Notes: generated by a model from the letters alone, not told the origin. A stretch of DNA of 64,000 nucleotides from Microplitis mediator (GCF_029852145.1 NC_079977.1:22632781-22696780); one strand, 5' to 3'; positions 33,201 to 48,721 are shown, counted from the first letter of the stretch. Made by a program: numbers and translations.

Positions 33201-36200
33201 GCATCTCCACCCATCTCCACCCATGTCCACCCATCCTTAGATGAGTCGAAATTCGAAAAATAAATTTTTCTCAGGACTTTTTGCGGTATTTCCTACTACA
33301 GGACACTAAATGGAACAAAAAACGTTTGTATTGTGATGGGTTATTTCCAACAGGGCGAAAGTTACGGGCTACTCTTCAAAAAAATACATGGTGGCATCTC
33401 CACCCATCTCCACCCATGTCCACCCATCCTTAGATGAATCGAAACTCAGAAAATAAATTTTTTTCAGGACTTTTTGTGGTATTTCCTACTACAGGACACT
33501 AAATGAAACAAAAAACGTTTATATTGTGATGAGTTATTTCCGACAGGGCAAAAGTTACGGGCTACTCTTCAAAAAAATACATGGTGGCATCTCCACCCAT
33601 CTCCACCCATGTCCACCCATCCTTAGATGAGTCGAAACTCAGAAAATAAATTTTTCTCAGGACTTTTTGTGGTATTTCCTACTACAGGACACTAAATGGA
33701 ACAAAAAACGTTTATATTGTGATGGGTTATTTCCAACAGGGCAAAAGTTACGGGCTACTCTTCAAAAAAATACATGGTGGCATCTCCACCCATCTCCACC
33801 TATGTCCACCCAACCTTAGATGGGTCTGGACTAAAGAAATAAATTTTTCTCAGGACTTTTTGCGGTATTTCCTACTACAGGACACTAAATGGAACAAAAA
33901 ACGTTTATATTGCGATGGGTTATTTCCAACAGGGCAAAAGTTACGGGCTACTCTTCAAAAAAATACATGGTGGCATCTCCACCCATCTCCACCCATGTCC
34001 ACCCAACCTTAGATGGGTCTGGACTAAAGAAATAAATTTTTCTCAGGACTTTTTGCGGTATTTCCTACTACAGGACACTAAATGGAACAAAAAACGTTTA
34101 TATTGTGATGGGTTATTTCCAACAGGGCAAAAGTTACGGGCTACTCTTCAAAAAAATACATGGTGGCATCTCTACCCATCTCCACCCATGTCCACCCAAC
34201 CTTAGATGGGTCTGGACTAAAGAAATAAATTTTTCTCAGGACTTTTTGCGGTATTTCCTACTACAGGACACTAAATGGAACAAAAAACGTTTATATTGTG
34301 ATGGGTTATTTCCAACAGGGCAAAAGTTACGGGCTACTCTTCAAAAAAATACATGGTGGCATCTCCACCCATCTCCACCCATGTCCACCCATCCTTAGAT
34401 GTCGAAACTCAGAAAATAAATTTTTCTCAGGACTATTTGCGGTATTTCCTACAACAGGACACTAAATGAAACAAAAAACGTTTATATTGTGATGAGTTAT
34501 TTCCGACAGGGCAAAAGTTACGGGCTACTCTTCAAAAAAATACATGGTGGCATCTCCACCCATCTCCACCCATGTCCACCCATCCTTAGATGTCGAAACT
34601 CAGAAAATAAATTTTTCTCAGGACTATTTGCGGTATTTCCTACTACAGGACACTAAATGAAACAAAAAACGTTTATATTGTGATGAGTTATTTCCGACAG
34701 GGCAAAAGTTACGGGCTACCTTCAAAAAAAAATACATGATGGCATCTCCACCCATCTCCACCCATGTCCACCCATCCTTAGATGTCGAAACTCAGAAAAT
34801 AAATTTTTCTCAGGACTATTTGCGGTATTTCCTACTACAGGACACTAAATGAAACAAAAAACGTTTATATTGTGATGGGTTATTTCCAACAGGGCAAAAG
34901 TTACGGGCTACTCTTCAAAAAAATACATGGTGGCATCTCCACCCATCTCCACCCATGTCCACCCATCCTTAGATGTCGAAACTCAGAAAATAAATTTTTC
35001 TCAGGACTATTTGCGGTATTTCCTACTACAGGACACTAAATGGAACAAAAAACGTTTATATTGTGATGGGTTATTTCCAACAGGGCAAAAGTTACGGGCT
35101 ACTCTTCAAAAAAATACATGGTGGCATCTCCACCCATCTCCACCCATGTCCACCCATCCTTAGATGTCGAAACTCAGAAAATAAATTTTTCTCAGGACTA
35201 TTTGCGGTATTTCCTACTACAGGACACTAAATGAAACAAAAAACGTTTATATTGTGATGAGTTATTTCCGACAGGGCAAAAGTTACGGGCTACCTTCAAA
35301 AAAAAATACATGGTGGCATCTCCACTCATCTCCACCCATGTCCACCCATCCTTAGATGAATCGAAACTTAGAAAATAAATTTTTTTCAGGACTTTTTGTG
35401 GTATTTCCTACTACAGGACACTAAATAAAACAAAAAACGTTTATATTGTGATGAGTTATTTCCGACAGGGCAAAAGTTACGGGCTACTCTTCAAAAAAAT
35501 ACATGGTGGCATCTCCACCCATCTCCACCCATGTCCACCCATCCTTAGATGAATCGAAACTCAGAAAATAAATTTTTTTCAGGACTTTTTGTGGTATTTC
35601 CTACTACAGGACACTAAATGAAACAAAAAACGTTTATATTGTGATGAGTTATTTCCAACAGGGCAAAAGTTACGGGCTACTCTTCAAAAAAATACATGGT
35701 GGCATCTCCACCCATCTCCACCCATGTCCACCCATCCTTAGATGAGTCGAAACTCAGAAAATAAATTTTTCTCAGGACTTTTTGTGGTATTTCCTACTAC
35801 AGGACACTAAATGGAACAAAAAACGTTTATATTGCGATGGGGTATTTCCAACAGGGCAAAAGTTACGGGCTACTCTTCAAAAAAATACATGGTGGCATCT
35901 CCACCCATCTCCACCCATGTCCACCCAACCTTAGATGGGTCTGGACTAAAGAAATAAATTTTTCTCAGGACTTTTTGCGGTATTTCCTACTACAGGACAC
36001 TAAATGGAACAAAAAACGTTTATATTGTGATGGGTTATTTCCAACAGGGCAAAAGTTACGGGCTACTCTTCAAAAAAATACATGGTGGCATCTCTACCCA
36101 TCTCCACCCATGTCCACCCAACCTTAGATGGGTCTGGACTAAAGAAATAAATTTTTCTCAGGACTTTTTGCGGTATTTCCTACTACAGGACACTAAATGG

Positions 36201-36604
36201 AACAAAAAACGTTTATATTGTGATGAGTTATTTCCGACAGGGCAAAAGTTACGGGCTACCTTCAAAAAAAAATACATGGTGGCATCTCCACCCATCTCCA
36301 CCCATGTCCACCCATCCTTAGATGAATCGAAACTCAGAAAATAAATTTTTCTCAGGACTATTTGCGGTATTTCCTACTACAGGACACTAAATGAAACAAA
36401 AAACGTTTATATTGTGATGGGTTATTTCCAACAGGGCAAAAGTTACGGGCTACTCTTCAAAAAAATACATGGTGGCATCTCCACCCATCTCCACCCATGT
36501 CCACCCATCCTTAGATGTCGAAACTCAGAAAATAAATTTTTCTCAGGACTATTTGCGGTATTTCCTACTACAGGACACTAAATGAAACAAAAAACGTTTA
36601 TATT

Positions 36605-37480
36605 GTGATGAGTTATTTCCGACAGGGCAAAAGTTACGGGCTACTCTTCAAAAAAATACATGGTGGCATCTCCACCCATCTCCACCCATGTCCACCCAAC
36701 CTTAGATGGGTCTGGACTAAAGAAATAAATTTTTCTCAGGACTTTTTGCGGTATTTCCTACTACAGGACACTAAATGGAACAAAAAACGTTTATATTGTG
36801 ATGGGTTATTTCCAACAGGGCAAAAGTTACGGGCTACTCTTCAAAAAAATACATGGTGGCATCTCTACCCATCTCCACCCATGTCCACCCAACCTTAGAT
36901 GGGTCTGGACTAAAGAAATAAATTTTTCTCAGGACTTTTTGCGGTATTTCCTACTACAGGACACTAAATGGAACAAAAAACGTTTATATTGTGATGGGTT
37001 ATTTCCAACAGGGCAAAAGTTACGGGCTACTCTTCAAAAAAATACATGGTGGCATCTCTACCCATCTCCACCCATGTCCACCCAACCTTAGATGGGTCTG
37101 GACTAAAGAAATAAATTTTTCTCAGGACTTTTTGCGGTATTTCCTACTACAGGACACTAAATGGAACAAAAAACGTTTATATTGTGATGGGTTATTTCCA
37201 ACAGGGCAAAAGTTACGGGCTACTCTTCAAAAAAATACATGGTGGCATCTCTACCCATCTCCACCCATGTCCACCCAACCTTAGATGGGTCTGGACTAAA
37301 GAAATAAATTTTTCTCAGGACTTTTTGCGGTATTTCCTACTACAGGACACTAAATGGAACAAAAAACGTTTATATTGTGATGGGTTATTTCCAACAGGGC
37401 AAAAGTTACGGGCTACTCTTCAAAAAAATACATGGTGGCATCTCTACCCATCTCCACCCATGTCCACCCAACCTTAGATG
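36605..37480 (+). repeat. Run of almost identical monomers
   Basis: Consecutive units starting near 36,605, 36,798, 36,991, 37,184 and 37,377 share TCTGGACTAAAG, TTTTTGCGG and CATCTCTACCC and appear nearly identical at exact 193-bp steps. This is the cleanest single-monomer amplification in the window. Confidence 0.85.
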
Positions 37481-39599
37481 GGTCTGGACTAAAGAAATAA
37501 ATTTTTCTCAGGACTATTTGCGGTATTTCCTACTACAGGACACTAAATGGAACAAAAAACGTTTATATTGTGATGAGTTATTTCCGAGGGGGCAAAAGTT
37601 ACGGGCTACTCTTCAAAAAAATACATGGTGGCATCTCCACCCATCTCCACCCATGTCCACCCATCCTTAGATGAGTCGAAACTCAGAAAATAAATTTTTC
37701 TCAGGACTTTTTGTGGTATTTCCTACTACAGGACACTAAATGGAACAAAAAACGTTTATATTGTGATGAGTTATTTCCGAGGGGGCAAAAGTTACGGGCT
37801 ACTCTTCAAAAAAATACATGGTGGCATCTCCACCCATCTCCACCCATGTCCACCCAACCTTAGATGGGTCTGGACTAAAGAAATAAATTTTTCTCAGGAC
37901 TTTTTGTGGTATTTCCTACTACAGGACACTAAATGGAACAAAAAACGTTTATATTGTGATGAGTTATTTCCGAGGGGGCAAAAGTTACGGGCTACTCTTC
38001 AAAAAAATACATGGTGGCATCTCTACCCATCTCCACCCATGTCCACCCAACCTTAGATGGGTCTGGACTAAAGAAATAAATTTTTCTCAGGACTTTTTGT
38101 GGTATTTCCTACTACAGGACACTAAATGGAACAAAAAACGTTTATATTGTGATGAGTTATTTCCGAGGGGGCAAAAGTTACGGGCTACTCTTCAAAAAAA
38201 TACATGGTGGCATCTCCACCCATCTCCACCCATGTCCACCCATCCTTAGATGAGTCGAAACTCAGAAAATAAATTTTTCTCAGGACTTTTTGTGGTATTT
38301 CCTACTACAGGACACTAAATGGAACAAAAAACGTTTATATTGTGATGAGTTATTTCCGAGGGGGCAAAAGTTACGGGCTACTCTTCAAAAAAATACATGG
38401 TGGCATCTCCACCCATCTCCACCCATGTCCACCCATCCTTAGATGAGTCGAAACTCAGAAAATAAATTTTTATCAGGACTTTTTGTGGTATTTCCTACTA
38501 CAGGACACTAAATGGAACAAAAAACGTTCATATTGTGATGAGTTATTTTCAACAGGGCAAAAGTTACGGGCTACTCTTCAAAAAAAAATACATGATGGCA
38601 TCTCCACCCATCTCCACCCATGTCCAGCCATCCTTAGATGAGTCGAAACTCAGAAAATAAATTTTTTTCAGGACTTTTTGTGGTATTTCCTACTACAGGA
38701 CACTAAATGGAACAAAAAACGTTTATATTGTGGTGGGTTATTTCCAACAGAGCAAAAGTTACGGGCTACTCTTCAAAAAAATACATGGTGGCATCTCCAC
38801 CCATCTCCACCCATGTCCAGCCATCCTTAGATGAGTCGAAACTCAGAAAATAAATTTTTCTCAGGACTTTTTGTGGTATTTCCTACTACAGGACACTAAA
38901 TGGAACAAAAAACGTTCATATTGTGATGGGTTATTTCCAACAGGGCAAAAGTTACGGGCTACTCTTCAAAAAAATACATGGTGGCATCTCTACCCATCTC
39001 CACCCATGTCCACCCAACCTTAGATGGGTCTGAACTAAAGAAATAAATTTTTCTCAGGACTTTTTGTGGTATTTCCTACTACAGGACACTAAATGGAACA
39101 AAAAACGTTTATATTGTGATGGGTTATTTCCAACAGGGCAAAAGTTACGGGCTACTCTTCATAGAAATACATGGTGGCATCTCTACCCATCTCCACCCAT
39201 GTCCACCCAACCTTAGATGGGTCTGAACTAAAGAAATAAATTTTTCTCAGGACTTTTTGTGGTATTTCCTACTACAGGACACTAAATGGAACAAAAAACG
39301 TTTATATTGTGATGGGTTATTTCCAACCGGGCAAAAGTTACGGGCTACTCTTCAAAAAAATACATGGTGGCATCTCCACCCATCTCCACCCATGTCCACC
39401 CATCCTTAGATAAGTCGAAACTCAGAAAATAAATTTTTCTCAGGACTTTTTGTGGTATTTCCTACTACAGGACACTAAATGGAACAAAAAACGTTTATAT
39501 TGTGATGGGTTATTTCCAACCGGGCAAAAGTTACGGGCTACTCTTCAAAAAAATACATGGTGGCATCTCCACCCATCTCCACCCATGTCCACCCATCCT

Positions 39600-40790
39600 T
39601 AGATGAATCGAAACTCAGAAAATAAATTTTTATCAGGACTTTTTGTGGTATTTCCTACTACAGGACACTAAATGGAACAAAAAACGTTTATATTGTGATG
39701 AGTTATTTTCAACAGGGCAAAAGTTACGGGCTACTCTTCAAAAAAAAATACATGATGGCATCTCCACCCATCTCCACCCATGTCCACCCATCCTTAGATG
39801 AGTCGAAATTCGAAAAATAAATTTTTCTCAGGACTTTTTGCGGTATTTCCTACTACAGGACACTAAATGGAACAAAAAACGTTTATATTGTGATGGGTTA
39901 TTTCCAACAGGGCAAAAGTTACGAACTACTCTTCAAAAAAATACATGGTGGCATCTCCACCCATCTCCACCCATGTCCACCCATCCTTAGATGAATCGAA
40001 ACTCAGAAAATAAATTTTTATCAGGACTTTTTGTGGTATTTCCTACTACAGGACACTAAATGGAACAAAAAACGTTTATATTGTGATGAGTTATTTTCAA
40101 CAGGGCAAAAGTTACGGGCTACTCTTCAAAAAAAAATACATGATGGCATCTCCACCCATCTCCACCCATGTCCACCCATCCTTAGATGAGTCGAAATTCG
40201 AAAAATAAATTTTTCTCAGGACTTTTTGCGGTATTTCCTACTACAGGACACTAAATGGAACAAAAAACGTTTATATTGTGATGGGTTATTTCCAACCGGG
40301 CAAAAGTTACGGGCTACTCTTCAAAAAAATACATGGTGGCATCTCCACCCATCTCCACCCATGTCCACCCATCCTTAGATGAATCGAAACTCAGAAAATA
40401 AATTTTTATCAGGACTTTTTGTGGTATTTCCTACTACAGGACACTAAATGGAACAAAAAACGTTTATATTGTGATGAGTTATTTTCAACAGGGCAAAAGT
40501 TACGGGCTACTCTTCAAAAAAAAATACATGATGGCATCTCCACCCATCTCCACCCATGTCCACCCATCCTTAGATGAGTCGAAATTCGAAAAATAAATTT
40601 TTCTCAGGACTTTTTGCGGTATTTCCTACTACAGGACACTAAATGGAACAAAAAACGTTTATATTGTGATGGGTTATTTCCAACCGGGCAAAAGTTACGG
40701 GCTACTCTTCAAAAAAATACATGGTGGCATCTCCACCCATCTCCACCCATGTCCACCCATCCTTAGATGAATCGAAACTCAGAAAATAAA
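39600..40790 (+). repeat. Dimeric higher-order repeat, 388 bp
   Basis: AATTTTTATCAGG (instead of TTTCTCAGG) recurs at 39,631, 40,019 and 40,407, with a step of 388 bp. Each dimer pairs a seven-A unit with a nine-A unit (193 + 195 bp), and GAATCGAAACTCAG alternates with GAGTCGAAATTCG. Confidence 0.85.
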
Positions 40791-40879
40791 TTTTTTTCAG
40801 GACTTTTTGTGGTATTTCCTACTACAGGACACTAAATGGAACAAAAAACGTTTATATTGTGATGGGTTATTTCCAACAG

Positions 40880-42130
40880 GGCAAAAGTTACGAACTACTC
40901 TTCAAAAAAATACATGGTGGCATCTTCACCCATCTCCACCCATGTCCACCCATCCTTAGATGAGTCGAAATTCGAAAAATAAATTTTTCTCAGGACTTTT
41001 TGCGGTATTTCCTACTACAGGACACTAAATGGAACAAAAAACGTTTATATTGTGATGGGTTATTTCCAACAGGGCAAAAGTTACGAACTACTCTTCAAAA
41101 AAATACATGGTGGCATCTTCACCCATCTCCACCCATGTCCACCCATCCTTAGATGAGTCGAAATTCGAAAAATAAATTTTTCTCAGGACTTTTTGCGGTA
41201 TTTCCTACTACAGGACACTAAATGGAACAAAAAACGTTTATATTGTGATGGGTTATTTCCAACAGGGCAAAAGTTACGAACTACTCTTCAAAAAAATACA
41301 TGGTGGCATCTTCACCCATCTCCACCCATGTCCACCCATCCTTAGATGAGTCGAAATTCGAAAAATAAATTTTTCTCAGGACTTTTTGCGGTATTTCCTA
41401 CTACAGGACACTAAATGGAACAAAAAACGTTTATATTGTGATGGGTTATTTCCAACCGGGCAAAAGTTACGGGCTACTCTTCAAAAAAATACATGGTGGC
41501 ATCTCCACCCATCTCCACCCATGTCCACCCATCCTTAGATGAATCGAAACTCAGAAAATAAATTTATTTCAGGACTTTTTGTGGTATTTCCTACTACAGG
41601 ACACTAAATGGAACAAAAAACGTTTATATTGTGATGGGTTATTTCCAACAGGGCAAAAGTTACGAACTACTCTTCAAAAAAATACATGGTGGCATCTTCA
41701 CCCATCTCCACCCATGTCCACCCATCCTTAGATGAGTCGAAATTCGAAAAATAAATTTTTCTCAGGACTTTTTGCGGTATTTCCTACTACAGGACACTAA
41801 ATGGAACAAAAAACGTTTATATTGTGATGGGTTATTTCCAACCGGGCAAAAGTTACGGGCTACTCTTCAAAAAAATACATGGTGGCATCTCCACCCATCT
41901 CCACCCATGTCCACCCATCCTTAGATGAATCGAAACTCAGAAAATAAATTTTTTTCAGGACTTTTTGTGGTATTTCCTACTACAGGACACTAAATGGAAC
42001 AAAAAACGTTTATATTGTGATGGGTTATTTCCAACAGGGCAAAAGTTACGAACTACTCTTCAAAAAAATACATGGTGGCATCTTCACCCATCTCCACCCA
42101 TGTCCACCCATCCTTAGATGAGTCGAAATT
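40880..42130 (+). repeat. Units with ACGAACTACTC and CATCTTCACCC
   Basis: The variant CATCTTCACCC appears at 40,921, 41,114, 41,307, 41,693 and 42,079. The steps are 193, 193, 386 and 386. It is nearly always linked to ACGAACTAC in place of ACGGGCTAC. This shows a monomer run that passes into a dimer pattern. Confidence 0.8.
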
Positions 42131-44184
42131 CGAAAAATAAATTTTTCTCAGGACTTTTTGCGGTATTTCCTACTACAGGACACTAAATGGAACAAAAAAC
42201 GTTTATATTGTGATGGGTTATTTCCAACAGGGCAAAAGTTACGAACTACTCTTCAAAAAAATACATGGTGGCATCTCCACCCATCTCTACCCATGTCCAC
42301 CCATCCTTAGATGGGTCTGAACTAAAAAAATAAATTTTTCTCAGGACTTTTTGTGGTATTTCCTACTACAGGACACTAAATGGAACAAAAAACGTTTATA
42401 TTGTGATGGGTTATTTCCAACAGGGCGAAAGTTACGAACTACTCTTCAAAAAAATACATGGTGGCATCTTCACCCATCTCCACCCATGTCCACCCAACCT
42501 TAGATGGGTCTAAACTAAAAAAATAAATTTTTCTCAGGACTTTTTGTGGTATTTCCTACTACAGGACACTAAATGGAACAAAAAACGTTTATATTGTGAT
42601 GGGTTATTTCCAACAGGGCAAAAGTTACGGGCTACTCTTCAACAAAATACATGGTGGCATCTCTACCCATCTCCACCCATGTCCACCCAACCTTAGATGG
42701 GTCTGAACTAAAGAAATAAATTTTTCTCAGGACTTCTTGTGGTATTTCCTACTACAGGACACTAAATGGAACAAAAAACGTTTATATTGTGATGAGTTAT
42801 TTCCGAGGGGGCAAAAGTTATGGGCTACTCTTCAAAAAAATACATGGTGGCATCTCCACCCATCTCCACCCATGTCCACCCATCCTTAGATGAGTCGAAA
42901 CTCAGAAAATAAATTTTTCTCAGGACTTTTTGTGGTATTTCCTACTACAGGACACTAAATGGAACAAAAAACGTTTATATTGTGATGGGTTATTTCCAAC
43001 AGGGCAAAAGTTACGGGCTACTCTTCAAAAAAATACATGGTGGCATCTCCACCCATCTCCACCCATGTCCACCCATCCTTAGATGTCGAAACTCAGAAAA
43101 TAAATTTTTCTTAGGACTATTTGCGGTATTTCCTACTACAGGACACTAAATGAAACAAAAAACGTTTATATTGTGCTGAGTTATTTCCGACAGGGCAAAA
43201 GTTACGGGCTACTCTTCAAAAAAAAATACATGATGGCATCTCTACCCATCTCCACCCATGTCCACCCAACCTTAGATGGGTCTAAACTAAAGAAATAAAT
43301 TTTTCTCAGGACTTCTTGTGGTATTTCCTACTACAGGACACTAAATGGAACAAAAAACGTTTATATTGTGATGGGTTATTTCCAACAGGGCAAAAGTTAC
43401 GGGCTACTCTTCAAAAAAATACATGGTGGCATCTCCACCCATCTCCACCCATGTCCACCCATCCTTAGATGAGTCGAAACTCAGAAAATAAATTTTTCTC
43501 AGGACTTTTTGTGGTATTTCCTACTACAGGACACTAAATGGAACAAAAAACGTTTATATTGTGGTGGGTTATTTCCAACAGAGCAAAAGTTACGGGCTAC
43601 TCTTCAAAAAAATACATGGTGGCATCTCCACCCATCTCCACCCATGTCCACCCATCCTTAGATGAGTCGAAACTCAGAAAATAAATTTTTCTCAGGACTT
43701 TTTGTGGTATTTTCTACTACAGTACACTAAATGGAACAAAAAACGTTTATATTGTGATGGGTTATTTCCAAAAGGGCAAAAGTTACGGGCTACTCTTCAA
43801 AAAAATACATGGTGGCATCTCCACCCATCTCCACCCATGTCCACCCAACCTTAGATGAGTCGAAACTCAGAAAATAAATTATTCTCAGGACTTTTTGTGG
43901 TATTTCCTACTACAGGACACTAAAGGGAACAAAAAACGTTTATATTGTGGTGGGTTATTTCCAACAGAGCAAAAGTTACGGGCTACTCTTCAAAAAAATA
44001 CATGGTGGCATCTCCACCCATCTCCACCCATGTCCACCCATCCTTAGATGAGTCGAAACTCAGAAAATAAATTTTTCTCAGGACTTTTTGTGGTATTTTC
44101 TACTACAGTACACTAAATGGAACAAAAAACGTTTATATTGTGATGGGTTATTTCCAAAAGGGCAAAAGTTACGGGCTACTCTTC

Positions 44185-44920
44185 AAAAAAATACATGGTG
44201 GCATCTCCACCCATCTCCACCCATGTCCACCCAACCTTAGATGGGTCTGAACTGAAAAAATAAATTTTTCTCAGGACTTTTCGTGGTATTTCCTACTACA
44301 GGACACTAAATGGAACAAAAAACGTTTGTATTGTGATGGGTTATTTCCGAGGGGGCAAAAGTTACGGGCTACTCTTCAAAAAAATACATGGTGGCATCTC
44401 CACCCATCTCCACCCATGTCCACCCATCCTTAGATGATTTGAAACTCAGAAAATAAATTTTTCTCAGGACTTTTTGTGGTATTTCCTACTACAAGACACT
44501 AAATGGAACAAAAAACGTTTATATTGTGATGGGTTATTTCCAACAGGGCAAAAGTTACGGGCTACTCTTCAAAAAAATACATGGTGGCATCTCCACCCAT
44601 CTCCACCCATGTCCACCCAACCTTAGATGGGTCTGAACTAAAGAAATCAATTTTTCTCAGGACTTTTTGTGGTATTTCCTACTACAGGACACTAAATCTA
44701 ACAAAAAACGTTTATATTGTGGTGGGTTATTTCCAACAGAGCAAAAGTTACGGGCTACTCTTCAAAAAAATACATGGTGGCATCTCTACCCATCTCCACC
44801 CATGTCCACCCAACCTTAGATGGGTCTGAACTAAAGAAATAAATTTTTCTCAGGACTTTTTGTGGTATTTCCTACTACAGGACACTAAATGGAACAAAAA
44901 ACGTTTATATTGTGATGAGT
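44185..44920 (+). repeat. Four-unit block, copy 1 (spacing 1,932 bp)
   Basis: A distinctive series (GAACTGAAAAAATAAA, ACTTTTCGTGG, GAGGGGGC, GATGATTTGAAAC, AAAGAAATCAATTT) recurs 1,932 bp to the right in the same order and looks identical by eye. The copies diverge beyond these limits. Confidence 0.85.
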
Positions 44921-46116
44921 TATTTCCGAGGGGGCAAAAGTTACGGGCTACTCTTCAAAAAAATACATGGTGGCATCTCCACCCATCTCCACCCATGTCC
45001 ACCCATCCTTAGATGAGTCGAAACTCAGAAAATAAATTTTTCTCAGGACTTTTTGTGGTATTTCCTACTACAGGACACTAAATCTAACAAAAAACGTTTA
45101 TATTGTGGTGGGTTATTTCCAACAGGGCAAAAGTTACGGGCTACTCTTCAACAAAATACATGGTGGCATCTTTACCCATCTCCACCCAAGTCCACCCAAC
45201 CTTAGATGGGTCTGAACTAAAGAAATAAATTTTTCTCAGGACTTTTTGTGGTATTTCCTTCTACAGGACACTACATCTAACAAAAAACGTTTATATTGTG
45301 ATGAGTTATTTCCGAGGGGGCAAAAGTTACGGGCTACTCTTCAAAAAAAAATACATGATGGCATCTCCACCCATCTCCACCCATGTCCACCCATCCTTAG
45401 ATGAATCGAAACTCAGAAAATAAATTTTTCTCAGGACTTTTTGTGGTATTTCCTACTACAGGACACTAAATCTAACAAAAAACGTTTATATTGTGGTGGG
45501 TTATTTCCAACAGGGCAAAAGTTACGGGCTACTCTTCAAAAAAATACATGGTGGGATCTCTACCCATCTCCACCCATGTCCACCCAACCTTAGATGGGTC
45601 TGAACTAAAGAAATAAATTTTTCTCAGGACTTTTTGTGGTATTTCCTACTACAGGACACTAAATCTAACAAAAAACGTTTATATTGTGGTGGGTTATTTC
45701 CAACAGAGCAAAAGTTACGGGCTACTCTTCAAAAAAATACATGGTGGCATCTCTACCCATCTCCACCCATGTCCACCCAACCTTAGATGGGTCTGAACTA
45801 AAGAAATAAATTTTTCTCAGGACTTTTTGTGGTATTTCCTACTACAGGACACTAAATGGAACAAAAAACGTTTATATTGTGATGGGTTATTTCCAACAGG
45901 GCGAAAATTACGGGCTACTCTTCAAAAAAATACATGGTGGCATCTCTACCCATCTCCACCCATGTCCACCCAACCTTAGATGGGTCTGAACTAAAGAAAT
46001 AAATTTTTCTCAGGACTTTTTGTGGTATTTCCTACTACAGGACACTAAATGGAACAAAAAACGTTTATATTGTGATGGGTTATTTCCAACAGGGCGAAAA
46101 TTACGGGCTACTCTTC

Positions 46117-46850
46117 AAAAAAATACATGGTGGCATCTCCACCCATCTCCACCCATGTCCACCCAACCTTAGATGGGTCTGAACTGAAAAAATAAATTTT
46201 TCTCAGGACTTTTCGTGGTATTTCCTACTACAGGACACTAAATGGAACAAAAAACGTTTGTATTGTGATGGGTTATTTCCGAGGGGGCAAAAGTTACGGG
46301 CTACTCTTCAAAAAAATACATGGTGGCATCTCCACCCATCTCCACCCATGTCCACCCATCCTTAGATGATTTGAAACTCAGAAAATAAATTTTTCTCAGG
46401 ACTTTTTGTGGTATTTCCTACTACAAGACACTAAATGGAACAAAAAACGTTTATATTGTGATGGGTTATTTCCAACAGGGCAAAAGTTACGGGCTACTCT
46501 TCAAAAAAATACATGGTGGCATCTCCACCCATCTCCACCCATGTCCACCCAACCTTAGATGGGTCTGAACTAAAGAAATCAATTTTTCTCAGGACTTTTT
46601 GTGGTATTTCCTACTACAGGACACTAAATCTAACAAAAAACGTTTATATTGTGGTGGGTTATTTCCAACAGAGCAAAAGTTACGGGCTACTCTTCAAAAA
46701 AATACATGGTGGCATCTCTACCCATCTCCACCCATGTCCACCCAACCTTAGATGGGTCTGAACTAAAGAAATAAATTTTTCTCAGGACTTTTTGTGGTAT
46801 TTCCTACTACAGGACACTAAATGGAACAAAAAACGTTTATATTGTGATGA
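46117..46850 (+). repeat. Four-unit block, copy 2
   Basis: Apparent exact duplicate of 44,185-44,920, for instance ACTGAAAAAA at 44,251 and 46,183. After it, the right neighbour carries TTTTCAACAGGG where copy 1 has TTTCCGAGGGGG, marking the junction. Confidence 0.85.
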
Positions 46851-48721
46851 GTTATTTTCAACAGGGCAAAAGTTACGGGCTACTCTTCAAAAAAAAATAC
46901 ATGATGGCATCTCCACCCATCTCCACCCATGTCCACCCATCCTTAGATGAGTCGAAATTCGAAAAATAAATTTTTCTCAGGACTTTTTGTGGTATTTCCT
47001 ACTACAGGACACTAAATGGAACAAAAAACGTTTTTATTGTGGTGGGTTATTTCCAACAGGGCAAAAGTTACGGGCTACTCTTCAAAAAAATACATGGTGG
47101 CATCTCTACCCATCTCCACCCATGTCCACCCAACCTTAGATGGGTCTGAACTAAAGAAATCAATTTTTCTCAGGACTTTTTGTGCTATTTCCTACTACAG
47201 GACACTAAATGGAACAAAAAACGTTTATATTGTGATGAGTTATTTTCAACAGGGCAAAAGTTACGGGCTACTCTTCAAAAAAAAATACATGATGGCATCT
47301 CCACCCATCTCCACCCATGTCCACCCATCCTTAGATGAGTCGAAATTCGAAAAATAAATTTTTCTCAGGACTTTTTGTGGTATTTCCTACTACAGGACAC
47401 TAAATGGAACAAAAAACGTTTATATTGTGATGGGTTATTTCCAACAGGGCAAAAGTTACGAACTACTCTTCAAAAAAATACATGGTGGCATCTCCACCCA
47501 TCTCCACCCATGTCCACCCATCCTTAGATGAGTCGAAATTCGAAAAATAAATTTTTCTCAAGACTTTTTGCGGTATTTCCTACTACAGGACACTAAATGG
47601 AACAAAAAACGTTTGTATTGTGGTGGGTTATTTCCAACAGGGCAAAAGTTACGGGCTACTCTTCAAAAAAATACATGGTGGCATCTCCACCCATCTCCAC
47701 CCATGTCCACCCATCCTTAGATGAGTCGAAACTCAGAAAATAAATTTTTCTCAGGACTTTTTGTGGTATTTCCTACTACAGGACACTAAATCTAACAAAA
47801 AACGTTTATATTGTGGTGGGTTATTTCCAACAGAGCAAAAGTTACGGGCTACTCTTCAAAAAAATACATGGTGGCATCTCCACCCATCTCCACCCATGTC
47901 CACCCATCCTTAGATGAGTCGAAACTCAGAAAATAAATTTTTCTCAGGACTTTTTGTGGTATTTCCTACTACAGGACACTAAATCTAACAAAAAACGTTT
48001 ATATTGTGGTGGGTTATTTCCAACAGAGCAAAAGTTACGGGCTACTCTTCAAAAAAATACATGGTGGCATCTCCACCCATCTCCACCCATGTCCACCCAT
48101 CCTTAGATGATTTGAAACTCAGAAAATAAATTTTTCTCAGGACTTTTTGTGGTATCACCTACTACAGGACCCTAAATGGAACAAAAAACGTTTATATTGT
48201 GATGAGTTATTTCCAACAGGGCAAAAGTTACGGGCTACTCTTCAAAAAAATACATGGTGGCATCTCTACCCATCTCCACCCATGTCCACCCAACCTTAGA
48301 TGGGTCTGAACTAAAGAAATAAATTTTTCTCAGGACTTTTTGTGGTATTTCCTACTACAGGACACTAAATCTAACAAAAAACGTTTATATTGTGGTGGGT
48401 TATTTCCAACAGAGCAAAAGTTACGGGCTACTCTTCAAAAAAATACATGGTGGCATCTCTACCCATCTCCACCCATGTCCACCCAACCTTAGATGGGTCT
48501 GAACTAAAGAAATAAATTTTTCTCAGGACTTTTTGTGGTATTTCCTACTACAGGACACTAAATGGAACAAAAAACGTTTATATTGTGATGAGTTATTTCC
48601 GAGGGGGCAAAAGTTACGGGCTACTCTTCAAAAAAATACATGGTGGCATCTCCACCCATCTCCACCCATGTCCACCCATCCTTAGATGAGTCGAAACTCA
48701 GAAAATAAATTTTTCTCAGGA

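Noticed and set aside
26190..38249. Many plus-strand open frames of about 97 codons (MMGYFQQGKSYGLLFKKIHG type)
   Set aside because: They are the satellite read across unit borders. The unit is 193 bp (1 modulo 3), so each frame covers about 1.5 units and overlaps the next. They appear and vanish with single variants, and no domain is recognisable.
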